A stretch of DNA of 64,000 nucleotides, from contig OZ253960.1 in NCBI GenBank assembly GCA_965267435.1, positions 5,828,001 to 5,892,000 of the forward strand, in the 5' to 3' direction. Origin of the DNA: JAWPMT01 sp965267435 (lineage in GTDB: Bacteria; Bacteroidota; Bacteroidia; Cytophagales; Cyclobacteriaceae). Below, piece after piece: positions 17,472-26,689 of this stretch. Made by a program: the position numbers and the translations under genes. Position 1 is the stretch's first letter. Each line of letters starts with the position of its first letter. Below the pieces are notes generated by a model, which searched no databases, was not told the origin of the DNA, and worked only from the letters and a program-made list of their open reading frames with translations.

Positions 17472-18332
17472 ATGCTCAAAGCGCTATCAATATTTGCGGC
17501 TGTTCTATATCTCGTGCTCTGGCCTTTTTTCGCCTTTTCCCAGTCGCTCACCGTCACACCCTACGCACCTGAGCTTTTTCCACCAGACTTGTCCGGCGCC
17601 GTATGCGGCTTTTCGGCGGATGGCCAGGCCATCTATTTTGTGCGTGAAGATCCCGATACCGAGAAGCTTTTCCTGTTCGAGGCCAGTCGAGATGGTGATC
17701 GATGGACAAACGTGAAGCGCCTTGCTTTCTCAGGACAATACAGTGACATGGGAGGTCGTTTTTCCCCAGACCGGAGAACATTCTATTTTACCTCTGACCG
17801 ACCGGGTGGCTCAAACGATCCAGAGGATGTCTGGAATATTTGGAGTGTAGAGCGTTCAATCGATGGGTGGAGCGACCCACAACCTCTCGAGGCCATCAAC
17901 AGCAACGGCGCTCAGTGCTGCCTGACGCCCATTTCCGACGACCGCTTGTTGTTTTCCAATGACGATGGGAAGAGGGAGTGGTTCATCTTCGGATGGAATG
18001 GAGAAGACTTGCTTGAGGCCCCGGAACTAAACGTGGCCGACGCCTGGCAGTGGCCCTCCTACTATTCACCGGAAGAGCAGGTCCTGTTCTTCAACAGTAT
18101 GAAGCGTCCGGATACAAGGGGGAAGGACGATGTCTACCTCAGCCGATTTCAAGACGGCACCTGGAGCGAGCCCATCAATGTTGGTGACGTTGTCAATACA
18201 TCGGTCTATGAGGATGGGGCCATCCTCAGTCCTGATCGCCGATACCTAATCTTTAACCGACATGGTAGTGACACGCCCTCGCGGGTGATGGCCGTGGAGT
18301 GGATGCCACTCCGCCGTAGGCTTTTTGAATGA
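17472..18332 (+). CDS. Exported PD40/TolB-like beta-propeller protein
   Basis: A 286-residue protein with signal peptide 'LKALSIFAAVLYLVLWPFF'...SQ. The mature part consists of repeated blade sequences of the PD40 type: 'CGFSADGQAIYFVRED', 'GRFSPDRRTFYFTSDRPGG', 'TPISDDRLLFSND', 'YYSPEEQVLFFNSMKRP' and 'AILSPDRRYLIFNRHG'. Such propellers bind peptides or glycans in the periplasm or at the surface and occur in TolB and OmpA/PD40 proteins. The start at 17472 (ATG at the signal peptide) is preferred to a TTG at 17424. No enzymatic residues are visible and the function is unknown. It is convergent with the haem-binding lipoprotein gene. Confidence 0.85.
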   Translation: MLKALSIFAAVLYLVLWPFFAFSQSLTVTPYAPELFPPDLSGAVCGFSADGQAIYFVREDPDTEKLFLFEASRDGDRWTNVKRLAFSGQYSDMGGRFSPDRRTFYFTSDRPGGSNDPEDVWNIWSVERSIDGWSDPQPLEAINSNGAQCCLTPISDDRLLFSNDDGKREWFIFGWNGEDLLEAPELNVADAWQWPSYYSPEEQVLFFNSMKRPDTRGKDDVYLSRFQDGTWSEPINVGDVVNTSVYEDGAILSPDRRYLIFNRHGSDTPSRVMAVEWMPLRRRLFE

Positions 18333-18344
18333 TTTGAACCGTGA

Positions 18345-21300
18345 TTACTCGCCGTGTCCTTCAGTCGGTTCTGGAGGCGCTTCTAATCCGGATAGAAAAG
18401 CTACCAGATCCCGTAGTTCACGTTTGGTGAGTATGGCTCCCATCGGTGGCATACTGGAGGGTAGGTTCTGCCGTTGAGTTACACGACCGGCTTCGATTTT
18501 CAGAGGTTCAGCATCAGATGTCTTCAATAGGAAGCCATCTTCTGACTCCTCAAGCAAGATCCCTGTGGCAGTCGTCCCGTCAGAAAGCGTGAGGCTTACG
18601 CTACCAAATCCCGCTGCCAGCTTAGCACTTGGATTCACCATCGACTCCAGGATCTCTTCGCGGGTAAGCCTGTCGGCGACCCCCACGAGTGTGGGACCCA
18701 CAGCATCGGGCTTGTCCTCCCACGCATGACATCTGACGCATTGTGCCGTCGAGTTGTAATTGAAAATGCCCCAACCCCGGCGACCGTTGCCTCCATACAA
18801 TGCCTCCTGGTAGCCAGCTAGCACTCCTCCGGCGTTTCTGCTTTCTGCGACTTTCGCTGCCAGCTCCTCGCTGCCAGTCGCATCAATGGCCTCCAGTAGT
18901 TCGAGGGTCACCTCTGGATACAGTGCTCCTTCCATCCACAGATCGGCAACGTCGCTGAGGATGCTTTCACTTTGTGTTGGCGGCATCTCTCCCAAGATAC
19001 GCAGGAGCTGTTGCTGCTCACCAATAGACCCCTTCTCAAATACAGGTTCCGCAAAGGCTTGTAGCTCATCGCCCTCCAGACCAAGCTCTGGCACGTAGCT
19101 TATGGCAAGAGTTCTTACTTCTCCGTTGGCATCGTTGAGGGCCGTTTGGATGATTCCCTCAAAGTCGTTGTATTCGAGTGACTTTAGCGCCGTAATCACC
19201 GCTTTTCGCACCACTTCCGAGGGGTGACTTTCTGCCATAGCCACCAGCTGGTCGGTTTGAGAGTTGATGCCCAGCCCTGCGACAAGCACCGCCGTAGCTT
19301 CTACGATCGTGTTTGACCTGTTGGTCAGAAGCTCGGCGAGAGACCCTTCTATTCGCTGGACAGCAGGCTCTGCGGATCGCTGCACTTCTCCTCGATACCT
19401 ACCATCGACACGGTCGAGTGGTGAGGGGGATGCCCAGACAGCAAGTGTCCGTAATGCCTCGGCGCGCATGGCCTCCGGGGCCGAGGACCTTCTGGCATAG
19501 TCCACCAAAAGCTGGATCTGCTCTTCACCGCCAACTCGGCTACAGGCGTTTATGGCTCTTCTGATAAGGGGCTCGCTGGCGAATCTTTCCTCACTCAAAA
19601 CATTGGCTAGCGCGGGGAGGGCGCCAGGGATCGAGAAGTCATCATTGATGGCGCGGGCAGCTTCGGTCACAATGTATTCGCTTCGGTCTTCCAGGAAGCT
19701 AGCTGTTCCCTCATGGGCCATTCGTCGTAAGACAAGCACTCCCGCTGTCCGCATGGACACCAGCGGATGCTTCGCGAGGCCGACGATGGGATCTACTTCA
19801 CCAATCCGTGAGAGGGCCAATACACCGGCGTGACGTAAGTAGCGGTCCTGATCATCATTCTCCTCCAGGAAATTCAGCAATGGCTGCACAGCTTCCTTCG
19901 ACGCTATGCGCCCCAAGGCTTGTGCGGCATAGAACTTGACACGAGCATTGTCATGGGATAGCAACTCTATGTATTTGTCCGCAGTGGCAGAATAGCGATT
20001 GTCTCCCAGCACCTTCAGCGTCTGAGTGATGATCTCGGGGTCGTCGTCATCCAGCAAGGTGGTCAGTTCGGCTCCCTCTGCGTCGCCGCTCTCGATGAGC
20101 TGGCCGATCCCCCAAATTCCGTGGATCCGGCCCATTTGAGAGTCGGCACCCGCTGCTTCCAGCAGTTGCTTCTTTCCACGATCACCTCTCTTCGCCAGTT
20201 CAAACTGCGCCTTCATTCTGATGCGCATATCTGCATGACTGAGTAGCTCTCGTAGTTGAGCGCGCTTTTCTTTCCCGAAGTCGGACGCCATTAGTTGCTG
20301 CGTTTCAGCCCGCTCGTCGGCGAGATCATTTTCATCACTAGAAACGTCGATCTTCCATACACGTCCATAGTTTTTCGTGCCCCAGCCAAAGATCCAGTCA
20401 GCTGCATACATGGCGCCATCAGGTCCGAAGCGGATGCCTGTTGGCAGGACCCCGCGCGCGAACATGATGTCCTCATCGAGGTCGAAGGAGGCTCCATTTT
20501 CCTTGAGGCTAAATGCCCAAATCGGCGAACGCGCCGCATTTCCTACGAATTCAACGACAAAAAACTTCTCGAGCCACTTAGAGCCCAGCGCTGTCCCAGG
20601 GTTGTAAACAAAGCCCGTGGGGCCATTGTGGAAGTTGACAATGGGAGGGAGGATATAGGCGGCTTGCCCTCCCCAGTAGGGCACATACAGCTTTTCATCC
20701 ATCCAGACTTTGTAGCTGTTGTTTTTTGGGTCGGTGTATTTGCCAAATTGCCAGTTGGTACGCCAGCCGGTGTCGTGACCTTCAACAATGTGGACCAGCC
20801 GCTCGCTCTCGCCGGGATGATCGCCATCGTTGTCGGAGCCGATGATGTTGCCGTACTTGTCAAAAGTGAATTCGTGTGTGTTGCGCAGCCCGGCGGCAAA
20901 CACTTCAAAATTTGACCCGTCGGGATTGCAACGAACGAGAACACCCCTGTTCGGATAGTGGTATTTGTTTCCTTCCAGGTCGGTAATCGACGCACCGATA
21001 TCACCAATGCCCCAGTAGATCTTGCCATCAGGTCCTTCTACAGCCCCAGACATGCCATGGCCGCTGAAGCCGATGTGGACCGCAAAGCCATGACCAATGG
21101 ACTCCTTGGTGTCGAGTATGCCGTCCTGGTCCTTGTCATAGACTCGCCACATATCAGGACCGACGCCAACGAAAATGTCATTCCTTCTCACCAGGAGGGC
21201 GCCTGCGACATCAGTGATCTCTTCGTTGAAGTCCTTCAAAATACGTGTGGATTGATCGGCCATGCCGTCACCGTCGGTATCCTCCAGTTTCCATATCTCC

Positions 21301-21767
21301 TCCTGCTCCACGGCCAGGTCCCGCCAATCGTGGACACCGTCACCGTTCAGATCCTTGAGCCAATCATTGTCATCGCTCTTATCCGTGGAGAAGACGTCCT
21401 TGAGAAACTCCCGTCGATCTTCTACACTTTGTAGGGCGATGGATCGTGGCACCCAATCCATGTGCCCACGAATGTCAAACTCCGAGTTTTTCTGGCGATT
21501 GGTTCTTGTCAGGTAAACACTTCCAAAGTCATCGATGGACATGGCTACTGGATCCGGCGCCAATGAGTCAGTGGCCCAAAGTCGCATAGTAATGCCATCG
21601 GCCAGCTCCAGTGACGTATTGGCCTCGATTTCTGCAGCCATTTCTTTCGCCATGGCTGGGTCTTCGATGATCACTTTGGACTCATAATTCTCCACAGGCG
21701 CTTCGCAGGCTACGAGGACCAGCAGCATCACCGGGAGAAAGCTCGAAATTCGGATGATATGTCGCAT
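18345..21767 (-). CDS. PVC-type haem-binding lipoprotein with HEAT repeats and cytochrome c
   Basis: An 1140-residue lipoprotein (lipobox 'LVLVAC'). Residues ~50-470 form a sorbosone/glucose-dehydrogenase-like propeller with EF-hand-like loops ('DLNGDGVHDW', 'DTDGDGMAD', 'DKDQDGILD') and 'HGFAVHIGFSGHGMSGAVEGPDGKIYWGIGD' (split over two blades). Residues ~480-960 are HEAT repeats. The C-terminus carries a c-type haem site CVRCH at 1010-1014, followed by a conserved 'PTLVGVADRLTREEILESMV' region. This domain set is the membrane-bound dehydrogenase family common in Planctomycetes and Bacteroidota, thought to oxidise sugars or alcohols and pass electrons to haem. Substrate and electron acceptor are unknown. 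Confidence 0.9.
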   Translation of the reverse strand: MRHIIRISSFLPVMLLVLVACEAPVENYESKVIIEDPAMAKEMAAEIEANTSLELADGITMRLWATDSLAPDPVAMSIDDFGSVYLTRTNRQKNSEFDIRGHMDWVPRSIALQSVEDRREFLKDVFSTDKSDDNDWLKDLNGDGVHDWRDLAVEQEEIWKLEDTDGDGMADQSTRILKDFNEEITDVAGALLVRRNDIFVGVGPDMWRVYDKDQDGILDTKESIGHGFAVHIGFSGHGMSGAVEGPDGKIYWGIGDIGASITDLEGNKYHYPNRGVLVRCNPDGSNFEVFAAGLRNTHEFTFDKYGNIIGSDNDGDHPGESERLVHIVEGHDTGWRTNWQFGKYTDPKNNSYKVWMDEKLYVPYWGGQAAYILPPIVNFHNGPTGFVYNPGTALGSKWLEKFFVVEFVGNAARSPIWAFSLKENGASFDLDEDIMFARGVLPTGIRFGPDGAMYAADWIFGWGTKNYGRVWKIDVSSDENDLADERAETQQLMASDFGKEKRAQLRELLSHADMRIRMKAQFELAKRGDRGKKQLLEAAGADSQMGRIHGIWGIGQLIESGDAEGAELTTLLDDDDPEIITQTLKVLGDNRYSATADKYIELLSHDNARVKFYAAQALGRIASKEAVQPLLNFLEENDDQDRYLRHAGVLALSRIGEVDPIVGLAKHPLVSMRTAGVLVLRRMAHEGTASFLEDRSEYIVTEAARAINDDFSIPGALPALANVLSEERFASEPLIRRAINACSRVGGEEQIQLLVDYARRSSAPEAMRAEALRTLAVWASPSPLDRVDGRYRGEVQRSAEPAVQRIEGSLAELLTNRSNTIVEATAVLVAGLGINSQTDQLVAMAESHPSEVVRKAVITALKSLEYNDFEGIIQTALNDANGEVRTLAISYVPELGLEGDELQAFAEPVFEKGSIGEQQQLLRILGEMPPTQSESILSDVADLWMEGALYPEVTLELLEAIDATGSEELAAKVAESRNAGGVLAGYQEALYGGNGRRGWGIFNYNSTAQCVRCHAWEDKPDAVGPTLVGVADRLTREEILESMVNPSAKLAAGFGSVSLTLSDGTTATGILLEESEDGFLLKTSDAEPLKIEAGRVTQRQNLPSSMPPMGAILTKRELRDLVAFLSGLEAPPEPTEGHGE

Positions 21768-21817
21768 GACTTAAAAATAGCGATAAAGTGTAGAAACGAC
21801 ACCTAAACAGCAGCTTG

Positions 21818-22840
21818 CTAGAATCGCAATCCGAGATCCGAGATGTGCGGTGTAAGGTCATAACCGCTTAAGGCCTTCATATCGTAGCCCATTTCTTGTG
21901 GTGACGGTCCTACCCAGGATGACGAGCGACCGGAGACTGTGAGCATTCCGTCCGGGTCAATTGTGACGAATGCGTACAGTGCCTCTTTGTAGGGCGCCAC
22001 CTTACTCAGGTGGGGATATTGTTCATAGAGGCTTTGGTCTTTGTACCTGGTTTTCAGCTCGTAGTCAGCTCCCAACCATTGGTAGGACATGCTATTAATA
22101 TCTATGTAGTGGATACCGTTGACTTGCCGGTGATAGTCGATGTGATTGTGCCCGTTGAAGCAGGCGATTACTTTTTGGTAGCCCGCCCGCGCATTCTCTT
22201 CCTCGAAGATCTTTTGAAGGACCACCCTGTTCTTGACTCCCCAAAGGTTGTTTTCAAGACTTTGATGCGAAATGACGATACAAGCGTTGTCAGTAGCTTG
22301 AAGGTCTCCTTTCAGCCATTCTAGTTGTTCATCATCTATCCATGTGCGAGCATCAGGGTAGTTATAGAAATTGGCATTGTCATAATGAACGAATGCTCCA
22401 TCGATGTATAGGTTGTTAGCGTCAAGCACGATGAAGTGACAGCCCTGCGCGTCGAAAGAATAGTATCGCCCGGACATCCCCAGGAAGTCGATGTTGTCTT
22501 GTTTTGACCCCAGATCCATCTCGTGATTGCCGAGTACATGATACTTCGGACCAGGGTACTGGTCCCACAGCGCCAGGAATGGCTTGTTCTTCTCAATCGG
22601 GTGGCAGAAGTCCCCGATCTGGATGATGAAATCCAGGTCCTTGTCATCAGCGACCGAAAGGAAGTCCTCCAGGCGAGCCTCAGTATCGTGCATGATGTCT
22701 TGATGTGCGTCAGCGACGATGCCGAAGGAAAGGGGCCTTAGTTTTGTGTCATTTTCCCCAGAAAAGGGCAACTGCCATGGGAGCACCAGGGTACCGGCAA
22801 AGGCAGAGGACTGCCGTAGAAATTCTCGCCGTGAATTCAT
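21818..22840 (-). CDS. Tat-exported calcineurin-like metallophosphoesterase
   Basis: A 340-residue metallophosphatase. The N-terminus 'NSRREFLRQSSAFAGTLVLP' is a twin-arginine signal. The dinuclear metal-site motifs are all present: 'VADAHQD' (Asp44, His46), 'IQIGDFCHP', 'LGNHEMD', 'VISHQS' and 'FNGHNHID'. The family hydrolyses phosphomonoesters or phosphodiesters, including nucleotides and phospholipids. It is on the same strand as, and about 50 bp upstream of, the haem-binding lipoprotein gene, so the two may be co-transcribed. Both are exported, but no shared pathway is evident. Confidence 0.9.
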   Translation of the reverse strand: MNSRREFLRQSSAFAGTLVLPWQLPFSGENDTKLRPLSFGIVADAHQDIMHDTEARLEDFLSVADDKDLDFIIQIGDFCHPIEKNKPFLALWDQYPGPKYHVLGNHEMDLGSKQDNIDFLGMSGRYYSFDAQGCHFIVLDANNLYIDGAFVHYDNANFYNYPDARTWIDDEQLEWLKGDLQATDNACIVISHQSLENNLWGVKNRVVLQKIFEEENARAGYQKVIACFNGHNHIDYHRQVNGIHYIDINSMSYQWLGADYELKTRYKDQSLYEQYPHLSKVAPYKEALYAFVTIDPDGMLTVSGRSSSWVGPSPQEMGYDMKALSGYDLTPHISDLGLRF

Positions 22841-22842
22841 TT

Positions 22843-22914
22843 CGTTAGTGGGGGTTTCTTTGGAAATTTAAAGAAACTCACGCCCATGACCACCTTTTTG
22901 GTGGCTCGCTAACG
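22843..22914. repeat. Multi-hairpin intergenic element
   Basis: The 92-bp gap between two minus-strand genes folds as nested dyads. An outer stem, CGTTAG (22843-22848)/CTAACG (22909-22914), encloses two hairpins: GTTTCTTT-N8-AAAGAAAC (22854-22877) and CCACC-TTTTT-GGTGG (22890-22904). This three-way-junction form is more elaborate than a simple terminator and has no obvious U-tract on either strand. It could terminate the T9SS gene transcript (minus strand), be a structured leader of the phosphoesterase gene, or be a repeat remnant. Confidence 0.55.
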
Positions 22915-22932
22915 GAAAATAGTGTGATGCCC

Positions 22933-25623
22933 TTATCGAAGAAGGATTTTCTGAATGATGGAGGAGTCCTCTCCTTTGATCTGCGCAAAGTAGATGCCAT
23001 TAGGCAGCCCCCTCAAATCGTATCGCTCCTGCGCACCGAAACTCTTGACCAGCGCCCCACTCGATGAGTAGAGATCGACGGATTCGATCCGGGTCCTGGT
23101 GGTGATTCTGAAAAAGGACTTGGTGGGATTGGGGTAAACTTGGAAATCCAGGTTCTTAGCCACTGAAAGTACGGTTTCGTCCACGTCATTGAGTTGGACG
23201 GTCACCAGGAACTCCACACTCGTATTGTCGGCGTCGATGGCCTCCACCGTCATTAAAAAAGTAGGATTCGCTTCAAAATCCAGCAACGTGCTGTCTATCA
23301 CGGTCAATATGCCTGTCGAATCGTGGAGTAGGAAGGTATCGTCGTCATTGCCTTCGACGATTTCAAACCTCAATGCACCATTGTCAGGATCTTTTGCCAC
23401 AAGTGTACCGACAGTAGCACCCGCCGGGCTGTTCTCGTCGATCGTGAAGACCTGATCTGTACCGACGGGAGCTTCCTCGGCATTGAGTACCGTCACCTCC
23501 ACCAGCATAGAAGCTGTGTTCTCGCCATCGCTGGCACCTACCAGTACTTCGTAGATATTGTCGGCATCATGATCTGTCGGAGATTCAAAATTCGGGGGGG
23601 AGGCAAATGTCAATATGCCCGAGGTGCCATCAATGTCAAACTCATTGCCATCATTGCCCCCTACTACGATATAGGTGATGGTGTTCGTTGGATCGCTATC
23701 TATGGCCTCAATGATGATGATCTCCCCAGTCTCGTTTTCTTCAAATTCCGCTATCGAATCTGACAAGATCTCCGGGATCACTTCATTGGTATTGTCGGTG
23801 ATGGTCACCGAGTAGTTCATGCTCGTGCTGAAAGTGCCGTCAGTCACGGTCACGGTGAATAGGTAGACATTGTCGCTGTCGACATCGTCAGGATTTTCAA
23901 AGTCCGGTTGCTCATCGAATGAGAGAATACCGGTGGTCTGATCCACGGTGAACCACGAATCATCGTCGTCGCCGGTCAGGCTGAACAGGAGCTCGCTGCT
24001 CACATCAGTATCCGTGGCCGTGACTGTGTCGACGACGAGCGTATTCTCCACGAGCGTTGCAACACTATCCGAAGTAAAAGCTGGGGTGTGGTCATTGGCA
24101 TCTCCGACGGTAATGGATAGACTATCTGTCAGTGTTTCCTGGCTATCCGTGATTGTCACCACGACAGAATAAACGTTGTCTGCATCGTCATCGCCCGGGC
24201 TCTCAAAATCTGGCGCAGCATCAAACGTGACGATGCCTGTCGACCCATCCACCGAGAACAACGAGGCGTCGACCCCTCCGGTGATGCTGTAGGTAATGCC
24301 ATCGTCGTTGGTACCACCATCGCCTATAGCGGCGTCAACATCCAGGGCATCGGTAGCTTCTTCATCGACAGTGGCAGCACTACTGGAGTTGATCACGATG
24401 CTCTCGCCATCGAAATCGATTCCTAAGCCGCTGTTGGCTCCTTCGGAATTGGTGACATTGGCAGCTACCTCACCGTCAAATGCAGCGTCTGTAAATGTGA
24501 ACTCCAGGTCGGCCACGTCCTCGACATTTTTGTGGGGGTCAGCTGTACCAGAGAGTCGGAGCGTCGCAAGAGTTCCATTGGGATGCACGGCCATTGTTGT
24601 GGTCAATCCCGACGGAAGACTGTCCATGCTGAAGTGGGTGGTTTCATCCAACGCCGTACCAGCGTTGACAAAAGAAACGCCATCAGCCTCAATGGCCAGG
24701 CATCCCTCGACTGTGCCATCGTCGGCATTTGTTTCCTGGAAAGCCAATGCGTTAGTGACTGAAAACTGGTAGATCTGCGCTGTCACACCTCCGACAAGAA
24801 AGATCCGGCTCTGCAGTGGATTGAAGGCGATCCCATTGGGATTGAGGTCCAATGAGTTGACGGCAACGGGTGATCCATCATAGGTCACGCCAGAGGTGGT
24901 CGTATAGGTTGTTGCCATGCTGTACTGATGCACATTGCTGCCTAAGACAAACAGCTTGTCACCACATGCGCCAAAAGCGATGTCTTCGGGCTCAGTCTCT
25001 TCATCGAATACACTTAGCGGACCACCGTTGAAGGAGACTCCGGAGGTGATGTCATAGGCCGTCGTCAGATCAAATTGGTAGATGGTTTCGTTGGCTCCTC
25101 CCAACACAAAGAGCCTGGATCCCGAAGGATTGAAAATAAGATCCTTGGGTTGGCTGTCAAGCGTTCCCACGTAGTAAGGGCTGTTATCGTAAGAGACACC
25201 GCTCGTAATGTCAAAGGGTGTAGTGAGAGAGTACTGATGTACTTCGTCGGTACTTGTACCAATGATATAGAGCTTGGTGCCGTCGAGATTGAACGTCAAA
25301 CCGGTGGGTATGCCTTCCTGTCCTGATACGTCCAGCGGGCTGCCGTCATGTGAGACGCCGGACTCTACTTCGTATGCCGTGGTCAGGCTGTACTGATTGA
25401 TCTCATCGCCATTCGAGCCGATAATGAACATCTTCATGCCGTCGGGCGAAAAGACGATGTCTTCCGGCACTGTTTCCTCTGTTCCGACAGCGTAGGATAT
25501 GCTGTCGAAGGATAGCGATTGTGTGGAGATATCTAGCGGAGCAGCGTAGGAGAGAGACTGCGCGGTCACTTCCCGAAGCGGAGCAATCGCGAGCATCGTC
25601 AATACAAACAGATATAAGCGCAT
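22933..25623 (-). CDS. Secreted propeller/cadherin-repeat protein with T9SS sorting domain
   Basis: An 896-residue surface or secreted protein. Signal peptide ~1-22 ('RLYLFVLTMLAIAPL'). Residues ~25-290 hold five near-identical ~53-residue blades, each with 'FSPDGMKMFIIG'-like and 'LTTAYDITSGVS'-like strands, probably a beta-propeller. A linker domain follows, then four cadherin-like domains marked by 'PDFESPGDDDADNVYSV', 'PDFENPDDVDSDNVYLF', 'PNFESPTDHDADNIYEV' and 'LDFEANPTFLMTVEAID', with Asp-rich Ca-binding loops. The C-terminal ~75 residues ('DFQVYPNPTKSFF'...'GIYFAQIKGED') are a type A T9SS sorting domain. The start at 25623 is chosen over 25662 for its signal peptide. Probable role: calcium-dependent adhesion or surface binding. 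Confidence 0.9.
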   Translation of the reverse strand: MRLYLFVLTMLAIAPLREVTAQSLSYAAPLDISTQSLSFDSISYAVGTEETVPEDIVFSPDGMKMFIIGSNGDEINQYSLTTAYEVESGVSHDGSPLDVSGQEGIPTGLTFNLDGTKLYIIGTSTDEVHQYSLTTPFDITSGVSYDNSPYYVGTLDSQPKDLIFNPSGSRLFVLGGANETIYQFDLTTAYDITSGVSFNGGPLSVFDEETEPEDIAFGACGDKLFVLGSNVHQYSMATTYTTTSGVTYDGSPVAVNSLDLNPNGIAFNPLQSRIFLVGGVTAQIYQFSVTNALAFQETNADDGTVEGCLAIEADGVSFVNAGTALDETTHFSMDSLPSGLTTTMAVHPNGTLATLRLSGTADPHKNVEDVADLEFTFTDAAFDGEVAANVTNSEGANSGLGIDFDGESIVINSSSAATVDEEATDALDVDAAIGDGGTNDDGITYSITGGVDASLFSVDGSTGIVTFDAAPDFESPGDDDADNVYSVVVTITDSQETLTDSLSITVGDANDHTPAFTSDSVATLVENTLVVDTVTATDTDVSSELLFSLTGDDDDSWFTVDQTTGILSFDEQPDFENPDDVDSDNVYLFTVTVTDGTFSTSMNYSVTITDNTNEVIPEILSDSIAEFEENETGEIIIIEAIDSDPTNTITYIVVGGNDGNEFDIDGTSGILTFASPPNFESPTDHDADNIYEVLVGASDGENTASMLVEVTVLNAEEAPVGTDQVFTIDENSPAGATVGTLVAKDPDNGALRFEIVEGNDDDTFLLHDSTGILTVIDSTLLDFEANPTFLMTVEAIDADNTSVEFLVTVQLNDVDETVLSVAKNLDFQVYPNPTKSFFRITTRTRIESVDLYSSSGALVKSFGAQERYDLRGLPNGIYFAQIKGEDSSIIQKILLR

Positions 25624-25738
25624 GACCTTTTGTGTTAAGCCCTCTTTGGGAAGATCCCTCAAGGGTTCATTTTTAGGTCGGTGCGTTCCCTTAAAAATAG
25701 GTGGGATTTATAGCTTCGGAAAATAGAGGTGGGTTACC

Positions 25739-25789
25739 GGGCATAGCCTAATGGTGAATAGGCTTTACAGGGGATTAACCGATATGCCC
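25739..25789 (-). terminator. Nested inverted repeat after the SDR gene
   Basis: GGGCATA (25739-25745) pairs with TATGCCC (25783-25789), and inside it AGCCTA (25745-25750) pairs with TAGGCT (25759-25764). It lies just past the 3' end of the SDR gene and before the T9SS gene on the minus strand, so it may end the SDR transcript. No clear U-run follows, hence low confidence. Confidence 0.35.
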
Positions 25790-25797
25790 AGACTTGT

Positions 25798-26616
25798 TTA
25801 TGCCTCTTGCAACTGATGTTTCGTCATACCACCCATCACCTGCTTCATGATACGGACACGTCCCCATCTTGGTGCTGTTCGCAGCGTATACACCAGGAGT
25901 TTGGTGAGTAATCCCGGCAGTACCGTACCCTTCTTTCCAAGGGCTTTTAGGATTGGTACACCCACTTGCGCTGGGGTCATTGTCATGCCCATTTGCATGT
26001 TGGCCCGGTTCTCAAAGCCCGTTTTCACTGGTCCAGGTGCCGCTGCTAGCACGTCGACACCTTTTGACTTCAATTCGACAGAAAGGGCCTCAGCAAGGGA
26101 TTGGACATAAGCCTTAGATGCGCCATAATTGGCCGCCAGTGGTGCACCATGAAAGCCCAGCATTGAGCTGAGTAAAATGATACCGCCTCGTTGTTGCTGA
26201 GCAAATACTTGTGCATAGTGATGAGTGAGCACGAGGAGTGACTCACAATTGACACGGACCATCTGCACTTCTTCGTGTATGGAGGTATGCAAAAAGGATC
26301 CCGACGTACCAAAACCAGCGGAGGCTACCAGCAAACCAATGGGCATGCCTTCTGTGGCAGCGATTACTGCGGAGGTCCCTTCGTCAGATGACAGATCTGC
26401 TGGCAAGGCCTTGACCTGGATGTTATTTTCCTTTGAAAGGTCGATGACCATCTTGTCAAGTTTTCTGGCACTTCTCGCCACGAGGATCAAGTTCAGTCCG
26501 CAGTTGGCGAGTTGTCGGGCTATTTCTTCACCAATGCCCGAGGAGGCCCCGGTCACGATCGCCCAAGGTCCATACTTTGATTGGTATCTCTTTTTTTCTT
26601 TGGCTGTCAGCTTCAT
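25798..26616 (-). CDS. Short-chain dehydrogenase/reductase
   Basis: A 272-residue classical SDR. The nucleotide-binding motif 'VTGASSGIG' lies near residue 22, 'ADLSSDEG' follows strand 3, the 'ASAGFG' stretch replaces the usual NAG, and the catalytic Ser is in 'ILLSSMLGF' with Tyr/Lys in 'YGASKAYVQS'. It reduces or oxidises a carbonyl/alcohol with NAD(P)H in the cytoplasm. The C-terminal 'LLTKLLVYTLRTAPRWGRVR' is basic and hydrophobic, as in membrane-associated SDRs of the DltE/YqjQ type that act on lipids. The start at 26616 is chosen (ATG); a GTG at 26637 adds seven residues. The gene follows the Crp-like regulator on the same strand. Confidence 0.9.
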   Translation of the reverse strand: MKLTAKEKKRYQSKYGPWAIVTGASSGIGEEIARQLANCGLNLILVARSARKLDKMVIDLSKENNIQVKALPADLSSDEGTSAVIAATEGMPIGLLVASAGFGTSGSFLHTSIHEEVQMVRVNCESLLVLTHHYAQVFAQQQRGGIILLSSMLGFHGAPLAANYGASKAYVQSLAEALSVELKSKGVDVLAAAPGPVKTGFENRANMQMGMTMTPAQVGVPILKALGKKGTVLPGLLTKLLVYTLRTAPRWGRVRIMKQVMGGMTKHQLQEA

Positions 26617-26689
26617 AATTCGACTATCATATTTCACCTCAAAGGTGAAGGCGTCTGAAGCTTTGAACCGATAACAAATGTTTAGGTTT

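Noticed and set aside
20295..20915. A 206-codon plus-strand frame
   Set aside because: It lies inside the PVC-type haem-binding gene on the other strand and shows no signal, repeat or motif of its own.
22843..22914. A tRNA, because of the multi-arm fold
   Set aside because: There is no T-loop (TTCRANNC), no anticodon-arm geometry and no 7-bp acceptor pairing of tRNA type.
23189..25600. A CRISPR-like repeat array, suggested by repeated motifs
   Set aside because: The repeats are in coding frame, ~160 bp long and diverged at synonymous positions, as expected for duplicated protein blades and cadherin domains.
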